Below are positions 1 through 9,025 of a DNA stretch of 64,000 nucleotides, piece by piece. Under the pieces are notes generated by a model. That model was not told the origin of the DNA and did no database searches. It saw only the letters and a list, made by a program, of their open reading frames with translations. The DNA is from Streptomyces asoensis (GTDB lineage: Bacteria > Actinomycetota > Actinomycetes > Streptomycetales > Streptomycetaceae). Made by a program: the position numbers and the translations under genes. The stretch is taken from contig NZ_CP049838.1 of assembly GCF_013085465.1 (NCBI RefSeq), positions 8,432,001 through 8,496,000 on the forward strand, read 5' to 3'. Each line of letters opens with the position of its first letter. Position 1 is the first letter of the stretch.

Positions 1-830
1 CCTCGGACGGCGGTGCCTGGTTCAACGACCCGATGACCAACCTGGCCGTCAACTTCGTGCCGCAGGGCATCGGCGCCGACCTCATCGCCACCATCGAGGG
101 CTTCTCCCGTCGCGATGTCGACGAATACGCGGCCCTGTCGCAGGAGCGGGCGGCGACGGCCTGGAAGGAGGGCCGCTTCGACCGCTCCGTGGTGCCGGTG
201 AAGGACCGCAGCGGCCTCGTCGTCCTCGACCACGACGAACACCCGCGCCCCGGCACCACCGCCGACTCGCTCGGCAAGCTGAAGCCGTCCTTCGCCGACA
301 TCGGCGAGCTGGGCGGCTTCGACGCGGTGGCGCTCCAGAAGTACCACTGGGTGGAGAAGATCGATCACGTCCACCACGCGGGCAACTCCTCCGGCATCGT
401 CGACGGCGCCTCCCTGGTCGCGATCGGCTCCAGGGAGGTCGGCGAGCGCCACGGGCTCACCCCCCGCGCGCGGATCGTCTCCGCGGCGGTCTCCGGCTCC
501 GAGCCGACGATCATGCTCACCGGCCCCGCGCCCGCCACCCGCAAGGCCCTCGCCAAGGCCGGTCTGACCATCGACGACATCGACCTCGTCGAGATCAACG
601 AGGCCTTCGCGGCGGTCGTCCTGCGCTTCGTCAAGGACATGGGCCTGTCCCTGGACAAGGTCAACGTCAACGGCGGCGCCATCGCCCTCGGTCACCCGCT
701 CGGCGCCACCGGCGCGATGATCCTCGGCTCGCTCGTCGACGAACTGGAGCGCCAGGACAAGCGCTACGGCCTCGCCACCCTCTGCGTCGGCGGCGGCATG
801 GGCATCGCCACCATCGTCGAGCGCGTCTGA
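1..830 (+). CDS. fadA: Thiolase (acetyl-CoA acyltransferase), 5' truncated
   Basis: C-terminal two thirds of a thiolase, the enzyme that cleaves 3-ketoacyl-CoA with CoA in the last step of beta-oxidation. The frame is open to the left window edge (codon at 3-5), so the true start lies outside; the first in-window ATG at 33 is internal. Visible signatures are NEAFAA, the [15 protein letters not shown] segment with the catalytic His, and the C-terminal LCVGGGMG with the second active-site Cys. The N-terminal nucleophilic Cys is not in the window. The gene ends 41 nt before fadB and very likely forms one operon with it, the alpha/beta arrangement of a fatty acid oxidation complex. The family call is firm; chain-length preference cannot be read. 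Confidence 0.93.
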   Translation, partial: SDGGAWFNDPMTNLAVNFVPQGIGADLIATIEGFSRRDVDEYAALSQERAATAWKEGRFDRSVVPVKDRSGLVVLDHDEHPRPGTTADSLGKLKPSFADIGELGGFDAVALQKYHWVEKIDHVHHAGNSSGIVDGASLVAIGSREVGERHGLTPRARIVSAAVSGSEPTIMLTGPAPATRKALAKAGLTIDDIDLVEINEAFAAVVLRFVKDMGLSLDKVNVNGGAIALGHPLGATGAMILGSLVDELERQDKRYGLATLCVGGGMGIATIVERV

Positions 831-871
831 CCACCCCAGCGGAACTCAGAGACTTCTACGGAGACCCCGTC

Positions 872-3067
872 ATGACACAGAGCACCACCATCCGCTGGGA
901 ACAGGACCGCACCGGCCTCGTCACCCTCGTCCTCGACGACCCCGACCAGTCCGCGAACACCATGAACGCGGCCTTCCGCGCCTCCCTCGCCGCGGTCACC
1001 GACCGCCTGGAGGCCGAGAAGGACTCCATCCGGGGCATCATCCTCACCTCGGCCAAGAAGACGTTCTTCGCCGGCGGCGACCTGCGCGACCTCATCCGCG
1101 TCACCCCCGGGACGGCCCAGGAGCTGCTGGACGGCGGACTGGAGATCAAGCGCAACCTCCGTCGCATCGAGACCCTCGGCAAGCCGGTCGTCGCCGCACT
1201 GAACGGCGCGGCCCTCGGCGGCGGCTACGAGCTCGCCCTCGCCTGCCACCACCGCGTCGCCCTGGACGCGCCCGGCTCGAAGATCGGCTGCCCCGAGGTC
1301 ACCCTCGGCCTGCTCCCCGGCGGCGGCGGTGTCGTGCGCACGGTCCGGCTGCTGGGCATCACCGACGCCCTCCTCAAGGTCCTCCTCAAGGGCACCCAGT
1401 ACAGCCCGCGGCGAGCCCTGGAGAACGGCCTGGTCGACGAGGTCGCCGACTCGCCCGACGAACTGCTCGCCAAGGCCCGCGCCTTCATCGACGCGAACCC
1501 CGAGTCGCAGCAGCCCTGGGACAAGCCGGGCTACCGCATCCCGGGCGGCACCCCGTCGAACCCCCGGTTCGCCGCCAACCTGCCCGCGTTCCCGGCCAGC
1601 CTGCGCAAGGAGACCAACGGCGCCCCCTACCCGGCTCCGCGGAACATCCTCGCCGCGGCCGTCGAGGGCGCCCAGGTCGACTTCGAGACTGCGCAGGTCA
1701 TCGAGGCCCGCTACTTCGTCGAACTGGCCGCCGGACAGACGTCGAAGAACATGATCCAGGCGTTCTTCTTCGACCTCCAGGCCGTCAACTCCGGCGTCAG
1801 CCGCCCCCAGGGCGTCGCACCCCGCCAGGTCCGCAAGGTGGCCGTCCTGGGCGCCGGGATGATGGGCGCCGGCATCGCCTACTCGTGCGCCCGCGCGGGC
1901 ATCGACGTCGTCCTGAAGGACGTCTCCCTGGAGGCCGCCCTCAAGGGCAGGGCCTACTCCGAGAAGCTGTGCGCCAAGGCCGTCTCCCGGGGCCGTACGA
2001 CCCAGGAGAAGGCGGACGCGCTGCTCGCCCGCATCACGGCCACCGCCGACCCCCAGGACCTGGCCGGCTGCGACGCGGTGATCGAGGCCGTCTTCGAGGA
2101 CACCGCCCTCAAGCACAAGGTGTTCCAGGAGATCGAGCAGGTCGTCGCCCCCGACGCCCTGCTGTGCTCCAACACCTCCACCCTGCCGATCACCGCCCTC
2201 GCCGAAGGCGTCGAGCGTCAGGACGACTTCATCGGGCTGCACTTCTTCTCGCCCGTGGACAAGATGCCGCTCGTCGAGATCATCAAGGGCGAGCGCACCG
2301 GTGACGAAGCGCTCGCGCGGGCCTTCGACCTGGTCCGGCAGATCAAGAAGACGCCGATCGTCGTCAACGACTCGCGCGGCTTCTTCACCTCACGGGTGAT
2401 CGGCCACTTCATCAACGAGGGCGTCGCCATGGTCGGCGAGGGCATCGAGCCCGCGTCCGTGGAGCAGGCGGCGGCCCAGGCGGGCTACCCGGCCAAGGTC
2501 CTGTCCCTCATGGACGAACTCACGCTCACCCTCCCGCGCAAGATCCGCAACGAATCCAGGAGGGCCGTGGAGGAAGCGGGCGGTGTCTGGCCCGGCCACC
2601 CCGCCGAGGCCGTCATCGACCGCATGGTCGACGAGTTCGGCCGCACCGGCCGCAGTGGGGGAGCCGGCTTCTACGAGTACGGCGAGGACGGCAGGCGGAC
2701 CGGGCTGTGGCCGGGCCTGCGCGAGCACTTCACGCGCGCGGACGCCGAGATCCCCTTCCGGGACATGCAGGAGCGCATGCTCTTCGCCGAGGCCCTCGAC
2801 ACCGTCAAGCTCCTCGAAGAGGGTGTTCTGACGTCCGTCGCGGACGCCAACATCGGCTCCCTCTTCGGCATCGGCTTCCCCGGCTGGACCGGCGGGGTCC
2901 TCCAGTACATCAACGGCTACGAGGGTGACCCCGAAGTGGGCACCGGGCTCCCTGGATTCGTGGCCCGCGCGCGTCAGCTCGCCGAGCGCTACGGCGACCG
3001 CTTCACCCCGCCCGCGCTGCTGGTGGAGAAGGCGGAGCGGGGGGAGACCTTCACGGACGGGCGCTGA
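872..3067 (+). CDS. fadB: Fatty acid oxidation multifunctional protein: enoyl-CoA hydratase / 3-hydroxyacyl-CoA dehydrogenase
   Basis: 731-residue bifunctional FadB-type protein, the usual length. The N-terminal third is a crotonase domain (oxyanion-hole segment FFAGGDLRDL and the GGGYELALACHHRVA region). From about residue 322 a Rossmann domain starts (VAVLGAGMMGAGIAY) and is followed by the hydroxyacyl-CoA dehydrogenase core (SNTSTLPI, GLHFFSPVDKMPLVE) and a C-terminal helical dehydrogenase domain. It hydrates enoyl-CoA and oxidises the 3-hydroxyacyl-CoA with NAD+, handing 3-ketoacyl-CoA to the thiolase encoded just upstream. The ATG at 872 follows a GGAGA ribosome-binding site 6-7 nt upstream. 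It ends convergent with the merR gene. Confidence 0.95.
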   Translation: MTQSTTIRWEQDRTGLVTLVLDDPDQSANTMNAAFRASLAAVTDRLEAEKDSIRGIILTSAKKTFFAGGDLRDLIRVTPGTAQELLDGGLEIKRNLRRIETLGKPVVAALNGAALGGGYELALACHHRVALDAPGSKIGCPEVTLGLLPGGGGVVRTVRLLGITDALLKVLLKGTQYSPRRALENGLVDEVADSPDELLAKARAFIDANPESQQPWDKPGYRIPGGTPSNPRFAANLPAFPASLRKETNGAPYPAPRNILAAAVEGAQVDFETAQVIEARYFVELAAGQTSKNMIQAFFFDLQAVNSGVSRPQGVAPRQVRKVAVLGAGMMGAGIAYSCARAGIDVVLKDVSLEAALKGRAYSEKLCAKAVSRGRTTQEKADALLARITATADPQDLAGCDAVIEAVFEDTALKHKVFQEIEQVVAPDALLCSNTSTLPITALAEGVERQDDFIGLHFFSPVDKMPLVEIIKGERTGDEALARAFDLVRQIKKTPIVVNDSRGFFTSRVIGHFINEGVAMVGEGIEPASVEQAAAQAGYPAKVLSLMDELTLTLPRKIRNESRRAVEEAGGVWPGHPAEAVIDRMVDEFGRTGRSGGAGFYEYGEDGRRTGLWPGLREHFTRADAEIPFRDMQERMLFAEALDTVKLLEEGVLTSVADANIGSLFGIGFPGWTGGVLQYINGYEGDPEVGTGLPGFVARARQLAERYGDRFTPPALLVEKAERGETFTDGR

Positions 3068-3079
3068 GCCACCGGGCCG

Positions 3080-3811
3080 TCACGGGGAGCCGTCCGCCGG
3101 CGGCTCCCCGAGCCACTCCCGCAGCTCCTCCGTCAGCGACCGCTGGAAGGCCGTCAGCAGCGCCTGGACGACCAGGGGCTGCATGTGCGCCGACAGCGAC
3201 CTCACCGCCTGCGCGTCGCCCTCCGGCACCTCCTCGCGCAGCAGCCGCGACAGCTCGTGGGCCGCGGCGCGCGCGTGGTCGAGGAGGACGGTCCGGGCCG
3301 CGAGGATCGCCTCCGGCGACAGCGGCACGTCGAGGAGGCGCACACCCAGCCGCAGCAGTCCCGCGTCGACCCGGTACGCGTCCTCGTCGGCCGGGTCACC
3401 GGCGTCGGCGCCCAGCACGCCCATCGCGGCGAGCCGGTCCACGTCCTCGTCGCTGAGCGCCCGCCCGGCCCGCCGCTGGAGTTCCTCGCGCGGCACCGTC
3501 TCCACGGCGTCCGGCGCCCACGAGGCCACCACGGCCCGGTGCACGGCGAGGTCGTGGGCGTCGAGACCGGGCGGCAGCCGGTCCAGATAGCGTTCGATCG
3601 CCGCCAGCGTCAGGCCCTGCCGGCGCAGCTCCTCGATCAGCGCCAGGCGCGCGAGATGCCCGGCACCGTAGTGCCCCACCCGGCGCGGACCGATGACCGG
3701 CGGGGGCAGCAGCCCCTTGGTGCCGTAGAAGCGCACCGTCCGTACCGTGACCCCCGCCCGGGCGGCCAGCTCGTCGACCGTGAGGGCCGGCTCCTCGGTC
3801 TCGATCGTCAT
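3080..3811 (-). CDS. MerR family transcriptional regulator
   Basis: 243-residue regulator. The N-terminal MerR winged-helix DNA-binding domain covers about residues 10-80 (LTVDELAARAGVTVRTVRFY, then a KGLLPPP wing and the helical segment IEELRRQGLTLAAIERYL). The C-terminal part is an alpha-helical sensor domain with no conserved Cys motif, so a metal sensor is unlikely. The start is the ATG at 3811: the open frame runs on upstream to 5557 but loses all resemblance to a protein. The gene is divergent from the asparagine permease and convergent with fadB, so either could be a target; the dyad in its own promoter suggests autoregulation. The ligand cannot be predicted. Confidence 0.9.
   Translation of the reverse strand: MTIETEEPALTVDELAARAGVTVRTVRFYGTKGLLPPPVIGPRRVGHYGAGHLARLALIEELRRQGLTLAAIERYLDRLPPGLDAHDLAVHRAVVASWAPDAVETVPREELQRRAGRALSDEDVDRLAAMGVLGADAGDPADEDAYRVDAGLLRLGVRLLDVPLSPEAILAARTVLLDHARAAAHELSRLLREEVPEGDAQAVRSLSAHMQPLVVQALLTAFQRSLTEELREWLGEPPADGSP
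3083..3110. terminator. Hairpin between convergent fadB and merR
   Basis: Perfect 10-bp inverted repeat CGGGGAGCCG / CGGCTCCCCG with an 8-nt loop, 16 nt after the fadB stop. It lies inside the last codons of the convergent MerR gene, so it could terminate fadAB while forming part of merR. There is no T tract, as is common for actinobacterial terminators. Confidence 0.5.
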
Positions 3812-3818
3812 GTGCAGC

Positions 3819-3846
3819 AGTATCGCTGTCACACCGGTGCTGTGAA
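3819..3846 (-). promoter_or_regulatory. Candidate merR promoter with dyad operator
   Basis: Read on the minus strand: TTCACA, a 16-nt spacer, then GATACT, ending 7 nt before the merR ATG, which would give a nearly leaderless transcript. The spacer region carries a dyad TCACA-N7-TGTGA (3829-3845 on the plus strand). A dyad between -35 and -10 is where MerR proteins bind, although typical MerR-activated promoters have a 19-20 bp spacer. Inferred from sequence only. Confidence 0.4.
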
Positions 3847-4030
3847 ACCGCTCGGCCCCTGGTGGGCGGCGTGTGAGAAGCGGCGCGCTGTGACATGGAC
3901 CACCGCATGAGCGCCGGGGCCTCTGGGAAGGTGCCGCCTTGGTCTGTGCCCCTACCCGGGAGCCGCGGGCCACGACCGTACGGACACCCGGGCACGCCCC
4001 GCCCGGGCGCACCAGAGAGTGGAACCACCC

Positions 4031-5506
4031 GTGAGCAAGGACAGCGCGCGCACGGCCGAAGTCGCCGCCCACCCCCAGGCGACCGCGACACCCGCGGACG
4101 CGGGCGACGCCGGCTACAGCAAGGACCTCAAGCACCGCCACGTCAACATGATCGCCATCGGCGGCGCCATCGGCACCGGCCTCTTCCTGGGCGCCGGAGG
4201 ACGCCTCCACAACGCCGGCCCGGCCCTCGCGCTCGCCTACCTCGTCTGCGGCGTCTTCGCCTTCTTCGTGGTCCGCGCCCTCGGCGAGCTGGTCCTCTAC
4301 CGGCCCTCCTCCGGCTCGTTCGTGTCCTACGCGCGCGAGTTCCTCGGCGAGAAGGGCGCCTATGTCGCCGGGTGGATGTACTTCCTGAACTGGTCGACGA
4401 CCGGCATCGCCGACATCACCGCGATCGCGCTGTACACGCACTACTGGAGCATGTTCACGAGCATCCCCCAGTGGGTGCTCGCGCTCATCGCCCTCGCGGT
4501 CGTCCTGGCCGTGAACCTGATCTCGGTGAAGATCTTCGGCGAGATGGAGTTCTGGTTCGCGATCGTCAAGGTCGCCACCCTGGTCGCCTTCATGTGTGTC
4601 GGCATCTTCCTGCTCGCCACCCAGCACCAGGTGGACGGACAGACGCCCGGCCCGAGCGTGATCACGGACCACGGCGGTCTCCTCCCGCACGGCATGATGC
4701 CCGTCGTCCTCGTCATGCAGGGCGTGATCTTCGCGTACGCCGCGCTGGAGCTGGTCGGCGTCGCCGCGGGCGAGACCGCCGAGCCGGAGAAGGTCGTCCC
4801 GCGCGCGGTGAACTCGATCATGTGGCGCGTCGGCCTCTTCTATGTCGGCTCCGTCGTCCTGCTCGCGCTGCTGCTGCCCGGCTCGGCCTACTCGGCCGAC
4901 GAGAGCCCCTTCGTGACGGTCCTGTCGAAGATCGGCGTCTCGGGCGCCGGTGACGTGATGAACCTGGTGGTCCTCACGGCCGCCATGTCCTCCCTCAACT
5001 CCGGCCTGTACTCCACCGGCCGCATCCTGCGCTCCATGGCCATGGCGGGCTCCGCCCCCAAGTTCACCGCCCGGATGAACCGCAGCCAGGTCCCCTACGG
5101 CGGCATCCTGCTGACCTGCGGTGTCTGTGTGCTCGGTGTCGGCCTGAACTTCCTCATGCCCAGCCAGGCCTTCGAGATCGTGCTGAACATCGCCTCCCTC
5201 GGCATCATCAGCACCTGGGTGATCATCATGATCTGCCACCTGGTCTTCGTCCGGCGAGCCAAGGCGGGCCTCGTCACCCGTCCCGACTTCCGGCTCCCCG
5301 GCAGCCCGGTCACGGAGATCGTCACGATCGCCTTCCTGGTCGCCGTCCTCGGCCTGATGGGGAACGACCCCGAGGTCGGCCGCAAGACGCTCCTGCTGAT
5401 CCCGGTGATCGCGGCCGCCTTGGTCGGCGGCTGGTACGCGGTCCGCAGCAGGGTGTCCAAGGCGACGGACGCCGAACTGACGGAGCTGTCCCGGCCCACG
5501 GAGTAA
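4031..5506 (+). CDS. ansP: Amino acid permease, probable L-asparagine permease
   Basis: 491-residue APC-superfamily transporter with about 12 hydrophobic membrane segments. The N-terminal [20 protein letters not shown] signature and the following [20 protein letters not shown] and [18 protein letters not shown] segments match the amino acid transporter family, most closely AnsP-type asparagine permeases as I remember them. It should import asparagine by proton symport. Two in-frame GTGs exist (4019 and 4031); I chose 4031 because the purine-rich GAGAGTGGA lies at proper spacing before it and would be inside the gene if 4019 were used. Substrate specificity is by family resemblance, not proven. 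Confidence 0.85.
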   Translation: MSKDSARTAEVAAHPQATATPADAGDAGYSKDLKHRHVNMIAIGGAIGTGLFLGAGGRLHNAGPALALAYLVCGVFAFFVVRALGELVLYRPSSGSFVSYAREFLGEKGAYVAGWMYFLNWSTTGIADITAIALYTHYWSMFTSIPQWVLALIALAVVLAVNLISVKIFGEMEFWFAIVKVATLVAFMCVGIFLLATQHQVDGQTPGPSVITDHGGLLPHGMMPVVLVMQGVIFAYAALELVGVAAGETAEPEKVVPRAVNSIMWRVGLFYVGSVVLLALLLPGSAYSADESPFVTVLSKIGVSGAGDVMNLVVLTAAMSSLNSGLYSTGRILRSMAMAGSAPKFTARMNRSQVPYGGILLTCGVCVLGVGLNFLMPSQAFEIVLNIASLGIISTWVIIMICHLVFVRRAKAGLVTRPDFRLPGSPVTEIVTIAFLVAVLGLMGNDPEVGRKTLLLIPVIAAALVGGWYAVRSRVSKATDAELTELSRPTE

Positions 5507-5544
5507 CAAGGCGAGGCAGCAGGCGAAGCAGCAGGTCGGAGCCA

Positions 5545-5567
5545 CTGTCAGTGGCATCGCCTACGGT
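5545..5567 (+). promoter_or_regulatory. recA-NDp-type (LexA-independent) DNA-damage promoter
   Basis: CTGTCAGTGGC at 5545-5555, a 6-nt spacer, then TACGGT at 5562-5567. This closely matches the actinobacterial recA-NDp consensus (TTGTCAGTGGC-N6-TAGGGT), the promoter class associated with the PafBC/ClpR mitomycin-type response. The -10-like element ends 6 nt before the ATG of the macrodomain gene, so transcription would start at or next to the ATG and give a leaderless mRNA; no ribosome-binding site is present, which agrees. A promoter of this class has been reported for the S. coelicolor macrodomain gene SCO6735. Confidence 0.85.
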
Positions 5568-5573
5568 GGCGTC

Positions 5574-6056
5574 ATGTCGGAGATCACTTACGTCCGGGGT
5601 GACGCCACCGTTCCGTCGGTGAAGGGCGTCAAGGTGATCGCCCATGTCTGCAACGACCTCGGCGGATGGGGGAAGGGCTTCGTCCTCGCGCTGTCCCGCC
5701 GCTGGCCGGAGCCGGAGGCCGCCTACCGTGCCTGGCACCGGGAGCGCGCCTCGAACGACTTCGGCCTCGGCGCGCTCCAGCTCGTCCAGGTGAAACCCGA
5801 CGTCTGGGTCGCCAACATGATCGGCCAGCGCGGCACACGGACGGGCAGCAAAGGCGTCCCCGTGCGTTACCCGGCCATCGACACCGCCCTGGCCCGCCTG
5901 GCCGACCACGCGATCGAACTCGGCGCGTCGGTGCACATGCCCCGGATAGGCTGCGGTCTGGCCGGCGGCAAGTGGTCCCGCGTCGAACCGCTCGTCACCG
6001 AGCGGCTGGTCGAGCGGGGCGTCGCGGTGACGGTGTACGACCACGGGGAGGGGTAG
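5574..6056 (+). CDS. Macrodomain (ADP-ribose binding/hydrolase) protein
   Basis: 160-residue stand-alone macrodomain. The fold is recognisable from YVRGDAT near the N-terminus, IAHVCNDLGGWGKGFVLALS (the ADP-ribose-binding N-D-x-G-x-W-G-x-G loop), and the HMPRIGCGLAGGKW phosphate-binding loop near residue 125. Proteins of this type bind ADP-ribose and can remove it from modified proteins. The closest known case is S. coelicolor SCO6735, a deADP-ribosylating macrodomain whose disruption was reported to raise antibiotic production. The gene starts directly at a DNA-damage promoter and is followed after 5 nt by a PfkB kinase, so the two are probably co-transcribed and damage-inducible. Confidence 0.92.
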   Translation: MSEITYVRGDATVPSVKGVKVIAHVCNDLGGWGKGFVLALSRRWPEPEAAYRAWHRERASNDFGLGALQLVQVKPDVWVANMIGQRGTRTGSKGVPVRYPAIDTALARLADHAIELGASVHMPRIGCGLAGGKWSRVEPLVTERLVERGVAVTVYDHGEG

Positions 6057-6061
6057 CGCAC

Positions 6062-7021
6062 ATGCGCGCCGACAACGAGACCACCGAGAGCACGAGCACC
6101 GAGAACATCGAGCACGCCGAGGACATCGACGTCCTGGTCCTGGGCGGGGCGGGCGTGGACACGATCGTGTACGTACCGGAGCTGCCGCTCCCGTACGCCG
6201 ACAGCTACATGATCGACAGCGGGATCCACGCCCGCGCCGGACAGACCGGCGACTTCGTCGCCCTGGGCCTCGCCGCCCTCGGTCTGCGCACCCACCACCT
6301 CGACCTCCTGGGCGACGACCCCGAGGGAGACCTGGTCCGCGCCCTGCACCGGGACAAGGACATCGCCCTCACCGCGATCCCGCAGCCCGCCGGGACCAAG
6401 CGGGCGGTCAACCTGGTCGGCCCGGACGGGCGGCGGCTGTCGCTGTACGACAACAGCCGCGGGCGCCCGGACGACCGCTTCCCCGAGGACATCCTGCGGC
6501 GCCTCGCCGCAGCGAGCCGCCACGCCCACGTGTCCATCACGCACCCCTGTGCCGAGGCCCTGCCCGTACTGCGCGAGGCGGGCGTCGGCATCTCCACGGA
6601 CCTGCACAACTGGGACGGGGAGAACCCCTACCACGAGGCCTTCGCCTACGAGGCGGACGTCGTCTTCGTCTCCGTGACCGCCCTGACCGACCCGGAGACG
6701 ACCATGCGCCGTATCGCCGAGCGGGGCCGCGCGGAGGTGGTCGTCGCCACGGCCGGCGCCAAGGGCGCGTATCTGCTCACCGACGGCGAGCTGACCCATG
6801 TCCCGGCCGCCGTCCCGCCCGGCCCGGTGGTCGACTCCAACGGCGCGGGGGACGCCTTCGCGTCCGCCTTCCTCTTCGGCCGACTCGGCGGCGAGCCGCC
6901 GCACCGGTGCGCCGAGTACGGCGCGCTGGCCGGGGCGTACGCCTGCACGGTGCCGGCCACGGAGAGCGCCGCGATGTCGCGCGACGCACTCCTGGCCCGG
7001 GCGGCGACGACCCCGCGGTAG
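6062..7021 (+). CDS. PfkB/ribokinase-family carbohydrate kinase
   Basis: 319-residue ribokinase-fold kinase. The N-terminal substrate region has DIDVLVLGGAGVDTIVYVPELPLPYADS and the HARAGQTGDFVALGLAALG helix; the C-terminal PfkB signature is VVDSNGAGDAFASAFLFGRL, with the catalytic-base Asp at about residue 264. It should phosphorylate a sugar or nucleoside using ATP; the substrate cannot be read from sequence. The ATG at 6062 follows GGGGAGGGG and lies 5 nt after the macrodomain stop, so it is probably translated from the same damage-induced message. A ribose-type substrate produced by ADP-ribose turnover is a tempting but unproven idea. Confidence 0.88.
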   Translation: MRADNETTESTSTENIEHAEDIDVLVLGGAGVDTIVYVPELPLPYADSYMIDSGIHARAGQTGDFVALGLAALGLRTHHLDLLGDDPEGDLVRALHRDKDIALTAIPQPAGTKRAVNLVGPDGRRLSLYDNSRGRPDDRFPEDILRRLAAASRHAHVSITHPCAEALPVLREAGVGISTDLHNWDGENPYHEAFAYEADVVFVSVTALTDPETTMRRIAERGRAEVVVATAGAKGAYLLTDGELTHVPAAVPPGPVVDSNGAGDAFASAFLFGRLGGEPPHRCAEYGALAGAYACTVPATESAAMSRDALLARAATTPR

Positions 7022-7038
7022 CCCGGGCCGGGCCCGGG
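7022..7038. terminator. GC hairpin between convergent genes
   Basis: Perfect dyad CCCGGGCC-G-GGCCCGGG immediately after the PfkB stop codon and 6 nt from the stop of the convergent small membrane protein gene. The position between two convergent genes suggests a bidirectional terminator. Confidence 0.5.
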
Positions 7039-7043
7039 GGTGG

Positions 7044-7223
7044 TCACCTCTGCTTGCGCCTCGCAGCGCCGAGTCCGATCATCCCGACGAGGGCGACGAC
7101 CGCGCCCAACAGGGTCAGCAGCGGCACCCGGCCGATCAGACCGACGGCCAGAACCACCGCTCCGATCAGCGGCAGCACTCTCCACAGCCCCAAGCCCTCA
7201 CTGCTGTTCCGCGTACCCGCCAT
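7044..7223 (-). CDS. Small hydrophobic membrane protein (59 aa)
   Basis: 59-residue protein not recognised as a named family. After a short polar N-terminus (MAGTRNSSEGLG) it has two hydrophobic stretches, about residues 17-30 (LPLIGAVVLAVGLI) and 34-52 (PLLTLLGAVVALVGMIGLG), ending in a basic tail ARRKQR. This predicts a two-helix hairpin in the cytoplasmic membrane with a positive-inside C-terminus. The ATG follows a good ribosome-binding site (GGGGAGAGGG, 2-6 nt upstream) and codons show the expected G/C third positions, which is why I call it a gene. Function unknown. Confidence 0.65.
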   Translation of the reverse strand: MAGTRNSSEGLGLWRVLPLIGAVVLAVGLIGRVPLLTLLGAVVALVGMIGLGAARRKQR

Positions 7224-7330
7224 GGCCCTCTCCCCACTCTCCTCACGATGCCTGCACGGCTTGCTACCCAGAGCCGCCTCGGGTCAGACAGGAGTTCGGA
7301 ACGCGGAGTGGGGAGGTCGGGGTATCGGGC

Positions 7331-8824
7331 TCAGTGCTCGTGCGCGTCGTTCGTCGCCGCGATCTTCTTCCAGGACTTCGGCTGCGCGGGAGCGGCCGAC
7401 ACCTTCGCGATCGACGCCGTCCGCGCCGCGGGCGCGGTCGGCTTCGCCGGCTGGAACAGCCAGGTGTCGAACAGGGCGCCCAACTGCCTGCCGGAGATCT
7501 GCTCGGCGTACTTCTGGAAGTCGACGACGCTCGCGTTGCCGTACGCGTGCTTGTGCGGCCAGCCCTTCAGGACGGCGAAGAAGGCGTCGTCGCCGATCTC
7601 GTTGCGCAGCGCCTGGACCGCCAGGGCGCCCCGGTCGTAGACGGCGATGTCGAACTGGTTCGCCGCGCCCGGGTCGCCGGGCTTCACCGTCCAGAACGCG
7701 TCGTCGGCCGGATGCGAGGCGTACACGTAGTCCGCGAGTTCCTGAGCCGTGCCCTCGTCCTCGTGCTCGGACCACAGCCACTGCGCGTACCGGGCGAAGC
7801 CCTCGTTCAGCCAGATGTCCTTCCACCCCGCCACGGACACGTAGTCGCCGTACCACTGGTGCGCCAACTCGTGCACCACCACGGAGACGTTGGAGCCGCT
7901 CGCGAACTGCCGGGGGCTGTAGAAGGGCCGGGTCTGCGTCTCCAGCGCGTATCCGGTGTTCGTGTTCGGCACGTACCCGCCGAGCGCGTCGAAGGGATAC
8001 GGCCCGAAGTACCCGCTGAGCCAGTCGGCGATCTCCCCGGTCCGCTCGATGCTCGCCCGCGCCGCGCCGGCGTTGTCGCCCAGATCCTTGCTGTAGGCGT
8101 TCACGACCGGAATTCCGCTCTCGGTCGTCCCGGTGGTGATGTCGAACTTCCCGACGGCGAGGGTGGCCAGATAGGTGGCCTGCGGCTTGTTGGAACGCCA
8201 GTTGTAGCGGGTCCAGCCCAGTCGTGAACTCGTCGACTGGAGCGTTCCGTTGGAGATGGCCTGCGAGCCGTCGGGCACCAGCACCGACACGTCGTAGGTG
8301 GCCTTGTCGAGCGGGTGGTCGTTGCTGGGGAACCACCACCAGGCCGCCTCGGGCTCGTTGGCGCCGACCCCGCCGTCCGCGGTGCGGTGCCAACTGGTGA
8401 AGCCGTACGCCTGTTTCGAGGACGGGATCCCGCTGTACCGCACCACGACCGTGACCGTCGTGCCCTTCGCCAGCGGCGTCTTCGGCGTGATCTCCAGCTC
8501 GTGCTCGCCCGAGGTCGTGAACGCCGCCACGGCGCCGTTGACCCGGACCTCGCTCACGTCGAGCAGGAAGTCCAGATCGAAGCGGGACAGGTCCTGCGTG
8601 GTCTTCGCCAGGATCGTCGCCGTCCCCTCCAACTCGTCCGTGGCCGGCTGGTACTTCAGCCGCAGGTCGTAGTGGGAGACGTCGTATCCGCCGTTGCCGT
8701 ACGCCGGGTAGTAGGGGTCGCCGATGCCCGGGGCGCCGGGGGAGGTGCTCGCGGCCGATGCCGGGATCGCCAGCAACACGGACGCGGCAGCGAGTGCGCC
8801 CGGCGCGATGATTCTGCGGTGCAC
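7331..8824 (-). CDS. Secreted M1 family zinc metallopeptidase (aminopeptidase N-like)
   Basis: 497-residue exported aminopeptidase. A Sec signal peptide (basic MHRRIIAPG, hydrophobic ALAAASVLLAIPASA) is followed by an N-terminal beta domain (DVSHYDLRLKYQPATDELEG) and a catalytic domain with HELAHQW (HEXXH, His near residue 318) and the zinc ligand Glu in WLNEGFARY 19 residues on. It should release N-terminal residues from peptides outside the cell or at its surface. I use the GTG at 8824, which has GGAG 5 nt upstream and gives a clean signal peptide; a GTG at 8848 would add eight residues. The protein is shorter than full-length PepN, as in small secreted M1 enzymes. Confidence 0.92.
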   Translation of the reverse strand: MHRRIIAPGALAAASVLLAIPASAASTSPGAPGIGDPYYPAYGNGGYDVSHYDLRLKYQPATDELEGTATILAKTTQDLSRFDLDFLLDVSEVRVNGAVAAFTTSGEHELEITPKTPLAKGTTVTVVVRYSGIPSSKQAYGFTSWHRTADGGVGANEPEAAWWWFPSNDHPLDKATYDVSVLVPDGSQAISNGTLQSTSSRLGWTRYNWRSNKPQATYLATLAVGKFDITTGTTESGIPVVNAYSKDLGDNAGAARASIERTGEIADWLSGYFGPYPFDALGGYVPNTNTGYALETQTRPFYSPRQFASGSNVSVVVHELAHQWYGDYVSVAGWKDIWLNEGFARYAQWLWSEHEDEGTAQELADYVYASHPADDAFWTVKPGDPGAANQFDIAVYDRGALAVQALRNEIGDDAFFAVLKGWPHKHAYGNASVVDFQKYAEQISGRQLGALFDTWLFQPAKPTAPAARTASIAKVSAAPAQPKSWKKIAATNDAHEH

Positions 8825-9025
8825 GAAAGCTCCAAGTCGTAGAGTCACGCGGTCTGTTCGGAGCCTATTGACTCCCTGTGTCCCAGGGCCTGCCCACCGC
8901 CACCCCTGTCACACGATCGCCATTCGGCCGTCACGGGAAGCCCCTCCGCAGGGGCGTGTTCCGGCCACAGCGGACCCACAGCCGCCCTCTTCTGCACGGG
9001 AGTTGACCCGGGTACCGTCCCGCGC

